A DNA stretch of 64,000 nt from Erwinia sp. E602 (lineage in GTDB: Bacteria > Pseudomonadota > Gammaproteobacteria > Enterobacterales > Enterobacteriaceae), in NCBI RefSeq assembly GCF_018141005.1, contig NZ_CP046582.1, positions 682,001-746,000 of the forward strand, given 5' to 3'. Under the pieces are notes generated by a model that worked only from the letters and a program-made list of their open reading frames with translations, had not been told where the DNA came from and ran no database searches. This document shows positions 23,321 to 32,073 of the stretch, one piece after another. A program made the translations under genes and the position numbers. Position 1 is the stretch's first letter. Each line of letters begins with the position of its first letter.

Positions 23321-25641
23321 CAGAAGTCCATCTTCACCGTAAACTGTACCTCACGCGGGTCGCCAATCTGGTTAGAGAGGTTATTGGTGGCGATCGATGA
23401 GGTGTAGTAGGTCTTGTCGAACAGATTCTTCACGTTCACCTGCAGCGTCACCGGATACTGCGTCTTGATCTTGTAAGCGGCGAAGGCATCCGCTACCGCG
23501 TAACCCTGCAACGAATAGTCCTCGCCGTTGTTGCCGGAGCGACGGCTCACCGCATGGCCGCCACCACCGACGGTCAGCGTATTGCCGTCCCAGACGTTGT
23601 TGAAGTCATAGGTCATGAACAGTGAACCGGTGTGGCGCGGCACGTTGGGCAGCATCTTGCCCTGGTAATCCGGGTCTTCCATCACTTTGGCATCGGTATA
23701 GCCGTAGCTGGCGATCAGATTGACGTTATCGGTCAGCCGCCCGGCGAGATCAACTTCCACGCCGCGGGAACGCACCTTACCGGCGGTTTTTGCCACCGTT
23801 TCGCCGTTTACCGTGTCGTTATACAACACGTGGTTTTTATCGATGTTGAACAGCGTGATATTGCCGGTCACGCCATCAAACAGATCGAACTTGGCACCGG
23901 CCTCATAGGCGGTAGCGGTCTCCGGCGGTAGCTCGCCGATGTAGCTGGCAATCGAATACTGCGGCATAAACGAGCGCGAGACGTTGGCAAACAGCGATAC
24001 GTTTGGCGTCGCTTTATACACCAGCCCCAGCTTTGGCACCCACTGGCTGTCGCTGCTGTCGGTATTGGTATTGAACGGGCGGCCCTTGCCGGCGAACTCG
24101 GTAAAGTACTGGTAGCGCATCGCCGCCACCGCAATCCACTGATCGGTCAGGTACAGCGCGTCCTGCACGTAGCCGGAGTAGCTCACCTGGCGGATGCGCT
24201 GATCGCTGTCGGCGGCGGAGACGCTGGTGCATTTGCCGGTGGAGCCGTAAGACGGGTGGTAGATATTGAAATCTTTCACGTTCTTACAGCGGATCATATC
24301 GGTGCGCAGCAGGTCGTAGTACTCGTAGGCCACTCCGGTGAGGATCTCGTTATACAGCCCGCCGATCACCACGTTGCCCTGCAGATCGAAGCGTGCGGCG
24401 TGCTGCTGCTGGGTGGAGCTTTGCGTGGCATCCACGCGGCGGGTCAGGTTGCCGGTGGCGGCGTCATAGGCCATTACCCGCGCCTGATTATCGCCGTACT
24501 TATCCTGGCTGAAGCTGTAGTCAAACTTCGCCGTCCACTGGTTGTTGAGGCGGTATTCGCCGTTCAGCTGGGCCAGGTGCGATTCGCCGGTGGTGATGTT
24601 GTATGCCTCATCAAAGCGCGTTTCGCGGCTGACGTTGACCGCGTGACCGGTGTTCAGATCGAAGATGGTGCCGCGATCGAACGGCGTGCTGTAGTTGCGG
24701 TGCGAGTAAGCAACGTTGATGGTGGCGTCATCGCCAAACCAGGTCAGCGACGGCGCGAAGAAGCTGCTGCGCTCCTTGCCGAAGTTGCGCCAGTAGTCCT
24801 CATCCTGCACCGAGCCGATCAGCCGGTAGGCCAGGCTGGTGCCGGCGATCGGGCCGGTGACGTCCAGCGCGCCGTTGCCGCCGCCAAAGCTGGTCGAGGT
24901 GCCCTGGATCGAACCGCTGAAAGTCTGCTGCGGGCGTTTGGTGATCACGTTGATCAGCCCGCCGGGGTCGAGAATACCGTACAGCGTTGAGGCCGGTCCT
25001 TTCAGGACTTCCACACGCTCTACCGAGGCGTTAAAGCTGCGCGGCAGCACGGTTTTCAGGCCGTTGGTCAGCACCGAACCGTCGCGGTTGCTGCCGAAAC
25101 CACGGCGTACAAAGGCGTCCTGGGTGCCGCCCAGCGTGTTGGTCTGTACCACGTTGCTGACGTTGTTTAACACCTCGTCAAGCGTAGTGGCGTGCTGGTC
25201 GGCAATCACCCGGTCGCTGACGGTATTGACCACCTGCGGCACGTCGAGCAGCGGCATCGTGGTCAGCGTGGCTGTGCTGGTATTCAGCGGCTGATAGCCA
25301 CTGGTCATCGTGCGGCTGGCGTCAGCGGTTTTGGCTGTTACGGTGATGCTGCCGGTTTCACTGCTGCTGTTGCTGTTGCTGTTGCCGGCTTTGTTGGCGT
25401 TGCCGGTATCGCTGTCGCTGGTCTTGCCGCCGCCGGTTTTGCTGGTGTCACCGGTATTGCTGGCGTTGCTGGTAGTGTTGATGCTTGTGCTGGCATTACT
25501 GGCATTACTGGCATTGAGGATGGCCGCCGCATCCGCAGTCTGTGCTGCACCTGCAGCCGGCACGCTTAGTGCGCCAATAAACAGCGCTGAAAACAGCGCA
25601 CGCCCTTTTTTCCCCGAAATAGCAGATGTTAACTCTGTCAT
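23320..25641 (-). CDS. TonB-dependent siderophore receptor with Asn/Ser/Thr-rich N-terminus
   Basis: A 773-residue outer-membrane receptor of the FhuE/FoxA class. A signal peptide (to about residue 33, GAAQTADA) is followed by an unusual low-complexity stretch of about 60 residues (NASNASNAS, then N/S/T/G-rich, about 42-98), then the plug (MPLLDVPQVVNTVSDRVI, VERVEVLKGPASTLYG, GGLINVITKRPQ) and a beta-barrel ending VQFTVKMDF with a terminal Phe. It imports a ferric siderophore with TonB energy. A Fur-like site precedes it, and it is divergent from a matching ABC importer. Ligand unknown; ferrioxamine, coprogen or ferrichrome types are typical of the class. Confidence 0.88.
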   Translation of the reverse strand: MTELTSAISGKKGRALFSALFIGALSVPAAGAAQTADAAAILNASNASNASTSINTTSNASNTGDTSKTGGGKTSDSDTGNANKAGNSNSNSSSETGSITVTAKTADASRTMTSGYQPLNTSTATLTTMPLLDVPQVVNTVSDRVIADQHATTLDEVLNNVSNVVQTNTLGGTQDAFVRRGFGSNRDGSVLTNGLKTVLPRSFNASVERVEVLKGPASTLYGILDPGGLINVITKRPQQTFSGSIQGTSTSFGGGNGALDVTGPIAGTSLAYRLIGSVQDEDYWRNFGKERSSFFAPSLTWFGDDATINVAYSHRNYSTPFDRGTIFDLNTGHAVNVSRETRFDEAYNITTGESHLAQLNGEYRLNNQWTAKFDYSFSQDKYGDNQARVMAYDAATGNLTRRVDATQSSTQQQHAARFDLQGNVVIGGLYNEILTGVAYEYYDLLRTDMIRCKNVKDFNIYHPSYGSTGKCTSVSAADSDQRIRQVSYSGYVQDALYLTDQWIAVAAMRYQYFTEFAGKGRPFNTNTDSSDSQWVPKLGLVYKATPNVSLFANVSRSFMPQYSIASYIGELPPETATAYEAGAKFDLFDGVTGNITLFNIDKNHVLYNDTVNGETVAKTAGKVRSRGVEVDLAGRLTDNVNLIASYGYTDAKVMEDPDYQGKMLPNVPRHTGSLFMTYDFNNVWDGNTLTVGGGGHAVSRRSGNNGEDYSLQGYAVADAFAAYKIKTQYPVTLQVNVKNLFDKTYYTSSIATNNLSNQIGDPREVQFTVKMDF
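25497..25523. repeat. 9-bp tandem repeats encoding (Asn-Ala-Ser)n
   Basis: The + strand reads ACTGGCATT-type nine-base units in tandem, coding NAS repeats on the - strand. The neighbouring bases carry further GCTGTT-like trinucleotide-rich repeats, so the length of the receptor linker may vary between strains. Confidence 0.55.
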
Positions 25642-25760
25642 TATTTTGATTCCCGCAAACTGTCCGATCCTGCCCGCAGAGGCAGAGCTAAAGTCATCAT
25701 TGCCCGGTTAGCGGCGTGGCCGCTGCTCTGTCCGTTAACGCGACGGGTGCCGCCAGACAT

Positions 25761-25779
25761 GTAATTGAGAATCATTCAA
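25761..25779. promoter_or_regulatory. candidate Fur box between receptor and importer
   Basis: The core TTGAGAATCATT matches the Fur core well; 12 of 19 positions agree overall. It lies 120 bases upstream of the receptor start on the - strand. Confidence 0.5.
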
Positions 25780-25781
25780 AC

Positions 25782-25988
25782 ATGTAGCTATGTAGTAGTA
25801 AACGTAAAATACGCAAAAATTTTAGCGGTTGACTACGTCGCAAAATAGCCCGGATTTGAAATTAATGTTTTGTATTTAAGATTATGATTTTTATATATTT
25901 AATATGATTAAGTCCTTTGCTTTTTTAGGGTTTTTTGCATCGAAATAATCGCGATGTAGTAAAACAATACGCCGCTTGACTACTACAT
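25782..25988. promoter_or_regulatory. repeated GTAGT/ACTAC motifs, candidate RpiR-type operators
   Basis: ATGTAGT occurs at 25790-25796 and 25954-25960; ACTAC in inverted sense at 25832-25836 and ACTACAT at 25982-25988. Both units share the order GTAGTA, AAAC, TACGC, TTGACTAC, so the block looks duplicated. TGTAGT/ACTACA is close to sites of the RpiR-family regulator HexR, and an RpiR gene closes the operon to the right. Confidence 0.45.
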
Positions 25989-26088
25989 GTTAACTCCGCA
26001 TGATCGTGAAGACGAATGAGAGTTATTTTTATTTAATGTGCGGGCGGTCAGGCTGAGTTAATGGCCGAAGCCGGTGCAGGAGCGGGTC

Positions 26089-26934
26089 ATGTTACAACGG
26101 CAGGAAAACGGAGCAGGTCACGCGGCGCTGCCGTCAGAGCAGGGGATCGTTGTCGATCGCCTGTCCGTCGGCTATGGCCGCCAGGTGGTGGTGGATGGCG
26201 TCAGCCTGACCATTCCGCAGGGGAAAATGACCGTGCTGGCCGGGGCCAACGGCTGTGGCAAGTCCACCCTGCTGAGCACCATCGCGCGCATGCTGCTGCC
26301 GCTGGGCGGCAGCGTGCGGCTGGACGGTAAAGCCATTCATCAGCAGCCGACCCGTGAGATCGCCCGCCGGCTCGGCATGCTGCCGCAGACGCCGCTGCTG
26401 CCGGACGGGCTGACGGTGTTTGAGCTGGTCTCCCGTGGGCGCTATCCGTGGCAGGGCTTTATGCGCCAGTGGTCGGACGCCGACCAGCAGGCGGTGGCCG
26501 AAGCGCTGCGCCTGACCGACACCGACGCGCTGGCGCACCTGCCGGTCGAGAGTCTCTCCGGCGGGCAGCGCCAGCGCTGCTGGATTGCCATGGCGCTGGC
26601 GCAGCAGACCGATACCATCCTGCTTGATGAACCGACCACGTACCTCGATCTGCGCTATCAGGTGGAGATCCTCGAACTGTTGCAGACGCTGACCCGTGAG
26701 CATGGCCGCACGGTGGTGGTGGTGCTGCACGATATGAACTTTGCGGTTAACTATGCCGATCGGCTGGTGTTTCTGAAAGCCGGGCGGCTGCATGCCGTGG
26801 TGGCCGAAGGTGAGACCTGCAGTGCCGAACTGATTGAGGCGGTGTTTGACGTGCAGGTGCAGACGGCGATTAACCCGCTGACGCAGAAACCGTTCTTTAT
26901 TCCGTTCCCGCAGCGCCAGGGTAGCGCCGGATGA
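26089..26934 (+). CDS. Fe-siderophore ABC importer ATPase (FecE/FhuC-like)
   Basis: 281 residues from the ATG at 26089, preceded by an AGGAG site. Walker A GANGCGKSTLL, Q-loop MLPQTP, signature LSGGQRQRCWIAMAL, Walker B TILLDEPTTYLDL and H-loop VLHDMNFAV are those of the FecE/FhuC/FepC group. It is the first gene of a five-gene operon whose members overlap. The divergent receptor presumably delivers its ferric siderophore. Confidence 0.87.
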   Translation: MLQRQENGAGHAALPSEQGIVVDRLSVGYGRQVVVDGVSLTIPQGKMTVLAGANGCGKSTLLSTIARMLLPLGGSVRLDGKAIHQQPTREIARRLGMLPQTPLLPDGLTVFELVSRGRYPWQGFMRQWSDADQQAVAEALRLTDTDALAHLPVESLSGGQRQRCWIAMALAQQTDTILLDEPTTYLDLRYQVEILELLQTLTREHGRTVVVVLHDMNFAVNYADRLVFLKAGRLHAVVAEGETCSAELIEAVFDVQVQTAINPLTQKPFFIPFPQRQGSAG

Positions 26935-27956
26935 ACCCGCTGCAGACGGCGCAGCTGCGCCGCCGGGCGCGCGCGGCGCTGAGCACCCTGAGCCTGCTCG
27001 GCCTGCTGCTGCTGGCAGTGGTTTTCCATCTCGGTATCGGTGCCCGCAGCATCGGCCCCGCGACGGTGCTGCAGGCGCTGTTCGACTATCAGCCGCGTAA
27101 CTTTGATCATCGGGTCATCGTCGATCTGCGCCTGCTGCGGCTGGTGGCCGCGCTGTTGACCGGCGCGGCGCTCGGCGTGGCCGGCGTGCTGCTGCAGGCG
27201 GTGGTGCGCAATCCGCTGGGTGAACCGCACCTGCTGGGGCTGAACGCCGGGGCGGCGCTGGCGGTGGTGCTGAGCAGCGCGCTCGGTCTCAGCGGCAGCG
27301 GGCTGTTCGGCCTGCGGCCGCTGGTGGCCGCCGCCGGGGGCGGTGCGCTGTTTGCGCTGGTGATGCTGCTGGCCTCCGCCGGGCGCAGCGGGCTGACGCC
27401 GCTCAAGGTCACGCTGTGCGGGGTGGCGCTGTCGGCCTTTGCCTCGGCGATCGCCGCGGCGGTGCTGATCCTCGATGAGCAGACGCTGCTGGCGATGCGC
27501 ACCTGGCTGGCTGGCGACCTCGCCGGCCAGCGCTGGCCCGCCGCCGCTGCGGCCGCTATCCCTGCGCTGACCGGCGTGCTGCTGGCGCTGGCGATCGCCC
27601 CGCGGCTGAATATGCTGGCACTGGGCGATCGCGCCGCCAGTGGCCTGGGGGTGCCGGTGGCGCGCACCCGTTTTATCGCGCTGCTGGCCGCCGCGCTGCT
27701 GTGCGGTGCCGCAGTATCGCTGGCCGGGCCGGTGGGCTTTATCGGCCTGGTGGTGCCGCAGCTGGTGCGGCGTGCGGTGGGCAACGATCTGCGCGTGGTG
27801 CTGCCCCTCTCGGCGCTGGCCGGGGCGCTGCTGCTGCTGCTGGCGGATATCGCCGCACGCACGCTGCTGGCCCCGCAGGAGCTGGCCACCGGGATTATGA
27901 CCGCGCTGGTGGGCGCGCCGGTGTTTATCCTGATCGCCGCAAGGACTTTTAAATGA
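26931..27956 (+). CDS. FecCD-type siderophore permease, first subunit
   Basis: A 341-residue permease with about nine or ten membrane helices. RLLRLVAALLTGAALGVAGVLLQ and RNPLGEPHLLGLNAGAALAV are signature stretches of FecCD/BtuC permeases; GPVGFIGLVVPQLVRR is the ATPase-contact region. It overlaps the ATPase gene by four bases (ATGA) and the next permease likewise. Confidence 0.87.
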   Translation: MNPLQTAQLRRRARAALSTLSLLGLLLLAVVFHLGIGARSIGPATVLQALFDYQPRNFDHRVIVDLRLLRLVAALLTGAALGVAGVLLQAVVRNPLGEPHLLGLNAGAALAVVLSSALGLSGSGLFGLRPLVAAAGGGALFALVMLLASAGRSGLTPLKVTLCGVALSAFASAIAAAVLILDEQTLLAMRTWLAGDLAGQRWPAAAAAAIPALTGVLLALAIAPRLNMLALGDRAASGLGVPVARTRFIALLAAALLCGAAVSLAGPVGFIGLVVPQLVRRAVGNDLRVVLPLSALAGALLLLLADIAARTLLAPQELATGIMTALVGAPVFILIAARTFK

Positions 27957-29005
27957 TCGCCTCTGAACGTCGGGCCGGGTTCCATCACCTGCGGCTGGGC
28001 CGCTACAGCCTGCTGCTGCGCCCGCGTCTGCTGCTGGCGGGCGCAGGGCTGGCCGGGCTGGCGCTGATGCTGCTGGCGGCCAGCCTGACCCAGGGATCGC
28101 TGCCGGTGCCCGCCTCCGCCATCGGCCGGGCGCTGTTTTATCCGCAGTCGCTGGCCGCAGAGCAGCACTATATTGTGTGGGACATCCGCCTGCCGCGCCT
28201 GCTGATGGCGCTGCTGTGTGGCGCGATGCTGGGCATGGCCGGGGCGGCGATGCAGTCGATCGCCCGTAACGGGCTGGCCGACCCGGGACTGATCGGCGTT
28301 AAGGAGGGCACCAGCGCGGTGGTGCTGACGCTGGTGCTGCTGTTTCCGGCCGCCAGCCTGCTGTGGCGGCCGCTGGCGGGGATGGCCGGCGGGCTGCTGG
28401 TGGCGCTGCTGGTGGTGGCGCTGGCGCGGGATATCTCGCGGCCGCGCTTTATCCTGATCGGCATTGGCGTCTCGTGGCTGTTTGCCGCCGCCACCGGGGT
28501 GTTTATCACCACCGCCGACGTGCGTGACGTGCAGACCGCGCTGATGTGGCTGGCGGGCAGCCTGCACGCGGCCACCTGGCCACTGCTGGGGCTGGCCGCC
28601 GGCTGGGCGCTGCCGGCGGCGGCGATCCTGTTTTTCACCGCCCGCGCGGCCGATGTGGCGCTGCTCGGCGATAGTGCGGCCAGCGGGCTGGGCGTGCGGC
28701 TGCGCCGGCTGGCGTGGGTGCGCTTTACTGCCCCGGTGCTGCTCACTGCCGCCAGCGTCTCCTGCGTCGGCAGCCTGGGTTTTGTCGGGCTGATCGCCCC
28801 GCATATCGCCCGTCTGCTGCTGCGCGGTGGCCAGGTGGCGCTGCTGTGCGGCAGCGCGCTGATCGGGGCGCTGCTGGTGCTGCTGGCCGACAGCGTCGGG
28901 CGGCTGGCGTTTGCGCCGTTACAAATCCCGGCCGGTATTGTGATGGCGCTGATCGGCGCGCCCTTTTTCCTGCTGCTGCTCTGGCGTCGCCGTGACGCAC
29001 TCTGA
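27953..29005 (+). CDS. FecCD-type siderophore permease, second subunit
   Basis: A 350-residue FecCD-family permease (RLPRLLMALLCGAMLGMAGAAMQ, RNGLADPGLIGVKEG, GSLGFVGLIAPHIARLL). It probably forms a heterodimer with the preceding subunit. ATGA overlap with that gene; 16 bases before the binding-protein start. Confidence 0.87.
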   Translation: MIASERRAGFHHLRLGRYSLLLRPRLLLAGAGLAGLALMLLAASLTQGSLPVPASAIGRALFYPQSLAAEQHYIVWDIRLPRLLMALLCGAMLGMAGAAMQSIARNGLADPGLIGVKEGTSAVVLTLVLLFPAASLLWRPLAGMAGGLLVALLVVALARDISRPRFILIGIGVSWLFAAATGVFITTADVRDVQTALMWLAGSLHAATWPLLGLAAGWALPAAAILFFTARAADVALLGDSAASGLGVRLRRLAWVRFTAPVLLTAASVSCVGSLGFVGLIAPHIARLLLRGGQVALLCGSALIGALLVLLADSVGRLAFAPLQIPAGIVMALIGAPFFLLLLWRRRDAL

Positions 29006-29021
29006 TGTGATAAGGAACCCT

Positions 29022-30155
29022 ATGCGAACTCTGTTAACCGCGCTGCTGCTGAGCGGCGCTGCCACGATCGCCACGGCGGCAGTTGCTGCGCAGGCCACAG
29101 CACCCGGTGTGGATGCCTCTGCGGCTGCGAACGTGCCAGCGGCCAACGCGCCAGCCTCTGCTGCGGGCGAATCAGCGGGCAAAACACCAGCTCAGGCCGC
29201 TTCTGCCCCCGCTACCGATGCCGGCGCGGCGCGGGCTGACCGCGCCCCGGGCCAGGCCACCCGCGCCTTTACCGACGATCTGGGCCGCACGGTGCAGGTG
29301 CCGCTGCATCCGCTGCGCATCGTGTCGCTGCACGATCTGGATATCACCATTCCGCTGATTGAGCTGGGGGTGATGCCGGTGGCCAGCCACGGCCGCACCC
29401 GTCCGGACGGCAGCCATTTTTTGCGCTCCAGCGGATTACTGACCGGCGTTGATTTTGATAACTCGTCGATCCGCTTTATCGGCACCGCCGATATCGATAT
29501 TGAGGCGGTGGCGGCGGCCAGACCCGACCTGATCATCACCGAACCGGGGCGCAACACGCCGATCGAACAGCTGGAGAAGATCGCACCGACGGTCAGCATC
29601 GATCACCTGCTCGGCGGTGCGCCGCGCATCTACGCGAAGCTGGCGGAACTGACCGACACCCGGGCGCGGCTGGCGATCCTTGAACGCCGCTATCAGGAGC
29701 AGATTAAGCAGCTGCGCCACGTGGTGGACACGCAAAAGATGACCGTGTCGGTGATCCAGGCCAACAATGGCAAGATTACCGTGCACCACAGCTACCATTC
29801 GCTGGGGCGGGTGCTGCGCGACGCCGGCTTCCGCTTCCCGCCGCTGGTTGATGCGATCCCCGACGGCGGCCGCATCGACGTCAGCGCCGAGCAGCTGCCG
29901 GAGCTGGACGCCGACTACGTGTTTGACACCTGGCGGGCGGATACCGGCGGTAAGCCGGCGGACGAAATTGCCGATATGAACCGGGTGATGCCGGGCTTCT
30001 GCGAGTTCCTGCAGGCCTGCCGCCAGGGGCATTACGTCCTGCTGTCGCGCGATGAAGTGATTTCCAACTCGTTTGCCGCGCTGGGGCTGCTGGTGGCCCA
30101 GGTGCAGTCCCATCTGTCCGGCCGCACGCTGCCGGAAAGGCAGGGGGAACCATGA
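29022..30155 (+). CDS. Fe-siderophore binding protein with Ala/Pro-rich linker
   Basis: 377 residues from the ATG at 29022 (AAGGA upstream; the earlier in-frame ATG at 28992 lies in the permease gene). A signal peptide (to about residue 23) is followed by about 55 residues rich in Ala, Pro, Ser and Gly, then a FecB-like binding domain (RAFTDDLGRTVQVPLHPLRIVSLHD, VAAARPDLIITEPG, VFDTWRADTGG). The linker is unusual for a soluble periplasmic binding protein and might tether or extend it. A cysteine pair is seen near FCEFLQACRQ. It overlaps the RpiR gene by four bases. Confidence 0.8.
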   Translation: MRTLLTALLLSGAATIATAAVAAQATAPGVDASAAANVPAANAPASAAGESAGKTPAQAASAPATDAGAARADRAPGQATRAFTDDLGRTVQVPLHPLRIVSLHDLDITIPLIELGVMPVASHGRTRPDGSHFLRSSGLLTGVDFDNSSIRFIGTADIDIEAVAAARPDLIITEPGRNTPIEQLEKIAPTVSIDHLLGGAPRIYAKLAELTDTRARLAILERRYQEQIKQLRHVVDTQKMTVSVIQANNGKITVHHSYHSLGRVLRDAGFRFPPLVDAIPDGGRIDVSAEQLPELDADYVFDTWRADTGGKPADEIADMNRVMPGFCEFLQACRQGHYVLLSRDEVISNSFAALGLLVAQVQSHLSGRTLPERQGEP

Positions 30156-31048
30156 GCCTGCCGCACGCCTCACGCCGCCGCGTCGATCTGTTTGGCGAAC
30201 GCTTTCGCGCCCGCGCGCACCTGCTGACGCCGCGCCTGTACGCGGTGGTCAGCTACATCAATGAGCATCGTGAGGTGGTGCTGGAGCACACCGCGATGGA
30301 GATTGCGGCGGCCACCCGGTGTTCGGACGCCACGGTGATCCGCGCCATTCAGACGCTCGGCTTTGCCGGACTGCGTGACCTGAAACAGACCATCGAGCGC
30401 TGGCTGGGCCCGGCGGTCAACTCGGCGGAAAAGATGGATACCACCCTCGGCGCGCTGGCCAGCGACGTTAATGCCAGCATTGAGTTCGTAGTGGAAGGGC
30501 ACCTGCGCGCCTGCGAAGCGCTAAGCGAACCGCGCAACCGCGCGGCGATGGCACAGGCGGTGGCGCTGCTGGCCGAGGCGCGCCAGGTGGCGGTGTTTGG
30601 CATCGGGGCTTCCGGCGTCCTCGCGGACTATACGGCGCGGCTGTTTACCCGCATCGGCACGCCGGCCTTTTCACTTAACCGCACCGGTATTCTGCTGGCC
30701 GAGCAGCTGCTCTACCTGCAACGCGGTGACGTGCTGATCATGATGGGGCAGAAATCGGCGCACCGCGAAGGGCTGACCACCCTGGCCGAAGCGCGACGGC
30801 TGGGCATTCCGGCGATCCTGCTGACCAACGCCCCGGACTCGCGCTTCAGCCGCGAGGCGCACACGGTGATCGCCGTGCCGCGCGGCGGTGAAAACGGCAA
30901 GGTGCCGCTGCACGGCACGGTGCTGCTGTGCCTGGAGATGCTGGTGATGTCGGTGGCCTCCGGCGCACCGCAGAAAACCATGAAGTCGATGAAGCGCATC
31001 CAGGATCTGCACCGCTCAATTGGGAAATCGGCGGGGAAAAAGGGGTGA
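30152..31048 (+). CDS. RpiR/MurR-family regulator with SIS domain
   Basis: A 298-residue regulator: an N-terminal RpiR helix-turn-helix (residues about 18-90, TAMEIAAATRCSDATVIRAIQTLGF) and a SIS phosphosugar domain (about 130-260, VAVFGIGASGVLADYTARLF, IMMGQKSAHREG). Such proteins usually sense sugar phosphates, so its tight coupling (ATGA) to an iron-siderophore importer is unexpected. It could control this operon and the divergent receptor through the repeated GTAGT/ACTAC motifs at 25.8-26.0 kb. Confidence 0.82.
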   Translation: MSLPHASRRRVDLFGERFRARAHLLTPRLYAVVSYINEHREVVLEHTAMEIAAATRCSDATVIRAIQTLGFAGLRDLKQTIERWLGPAVNSAEKMDTTLGALASDVNASIEFVVEGHLRACEALSEPRNRAAMAQAVALLAEARQVAVFGIGASGVLADYTARLFTRIGTPAFSLNRTGILLAEQLLYLQRGDVLIMMGQKSAHREGLTTLAEARRLGIPAILLTNAPDSRFSREAHTVIAVPRGGENGKVPLHGTVLLCLEMLVMSVASGAPQKTMKSMKRIQDLHRSIGKSAGKKG

Positions 31049-31182
31049 GATGTCGCGCGGGTTGAATATACGCATGATTGGCATAACGGTCTGTTTCTCT
31101 GGCTGGCAAGCTGTTTGGTGCTCACGATGAGGGACAAGCTCATCTAATCATTCGGAATTTACTGGTCAAAGAAAAGGTAATC

Positions 31183-31680
31183 ATGGCCAGAGCCATCAGT
31201 CATTTGCCCACCTTTAAAGAGCTGATGCTGCCCGACCTCAGGGAACTTATCAGTGAAAATCGACGGGATCCCCTACCTGAAATCCAGGCCGCTAATAGTG
31301 TCGAAGGGGCCGTCGCATTACTCGAGTTTCACATGGGTTTTGTTGATCCCAGCATGCAGGTTGTCTCTAAAAGCACGCCAATTGGCAGCATGAATATTGC
31401 CAGAAGCAACCTGAGGCATATCGTGGAAAAGAGGCTGGATGCCCGTGAGCGTTCTGTTTTGCTCGCCCTGGATACGTTAGAGCATCCCTTTGATATTTGG
31501 AAAACTTTTTATGATGATGAGATGGCAAGGTACATGTTCATCGGAACATATCGGCAGAAACAGCAAATGCTCGCCGTCGTTGCTTCCTGGGAGGGGAAAG
31601 TGTTGTGGAATTTCCTTCACACCAGCGCTAAAAGCCTGAACAAGCACCGACAGGGGCAGCTGCTGTATAAAAGGCATTAA
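31183..31680 (+). CDS. orphan protein with PBECR2-like nuclease domain
   Basis: A 165-residue protein with no signal peptide or membrane segment. Residues about 60-165 carry the pattern of the phage-Barnase-EndoU-ColicinE5/D-RelE-like nuclease 2 domain: STPIGSMNIARSNLRHIVEKR, then LEHPFDIWKTFYDDE, YMFIGTYRQKQQMLAVV, VLWNFLHTS and LNKHRQGQLLYKR. The domain usually ends phage head-morphogenesis or polymorphic-toxin proteins; here it stands almost alone with an 85-residue N-terminal part I do not recognise. No immunity gene is evident. AAAGG precedes the ATG and a terminator follows at once. The family call rests on recalled pattern only. Confidence 0.55.
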   Translation: MARAISHLPTFKELMLPDLRELISENRRDPLPEIQAANSVEGAVALLEFHMGFVDPSMQVVSKSTPIGSMNIARSNLRHIVEKRLDARERSVLLALDTLEHPFDIWKTFYDDEMARYMFIGTYRQKQQMLAVVASWEGKVLWNFLHTSAKSLNKHRQGQLLYKRH

Positions 31681-31711
31681 AAAACCGCCCTGTTCAGAAG
31701 GCGGTTTTTTT
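31679..31711 (+). terminator. rho-independent terminator
   Basis: AAAACCGCC and GGCGGTTTT form a nine-pair stem followed by T residues, at the stop of the PBECR2-like gene. Confidence 0.85.
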
Positions 31712-32073
31712 AATGCCTGTATGTTTTACACCACCAGGCTATGGTGTTGAGGTTTCACCCTGACACAGAATTTAGGGATACTGTGGGGTTCTTCCACTAA
31801 CTATTGCATCCTAATGCAGTTAGCTTCTCGCTCACTCCTCATCCTACTGGAATGCGTTCCAGTGTCAATTCGTGGCTGGAGCAGATGGCAGAGCGTGCGG
31901 CTGGTGCAGCAGCATCTGGCTGAAGTGATATGTTCTACACAAAAAATATTAAAGTAATGCAGAGTTTTTCATTTTCATTCAATTGACCTTCAACAAGGAT
32001 CGTTCTCGAATTAAAGTTTTTATTGAATTAATTGTGTTAATTCTACAGCGCTGCGAGTTAAAAATAGTCGAAT
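31712..32073. other. 362-base intergenic region at left edge of AT-rich island
   Basis: I see no gene. It contains a perfect hairpin, ACTGGAATGCGTTCCAGT (31846-31863), and a weaker one around TTGCAT/ATGCAG (31804-31822). Composition turns AT-rich from about 31930, marking the island edge. No clear attachment site or insertion-sequence end was found. Confidence 0.5.

Noticed and set aside
27107..28804. 565-residue open frame on - across two FecCD permeases
   Set aside because: Gln/Arg/Ala-rich low-complexity product of antisense GC-rich DNA; the + frames are unmistakable permeases.
31860..31925. short frame resembling a transposase tail in the region left of the AT-rich island
   Set aside because: About 18 codons only, no terminal inverted repeat or target duplication seen; not enough to call an insertion-sequence remnant.
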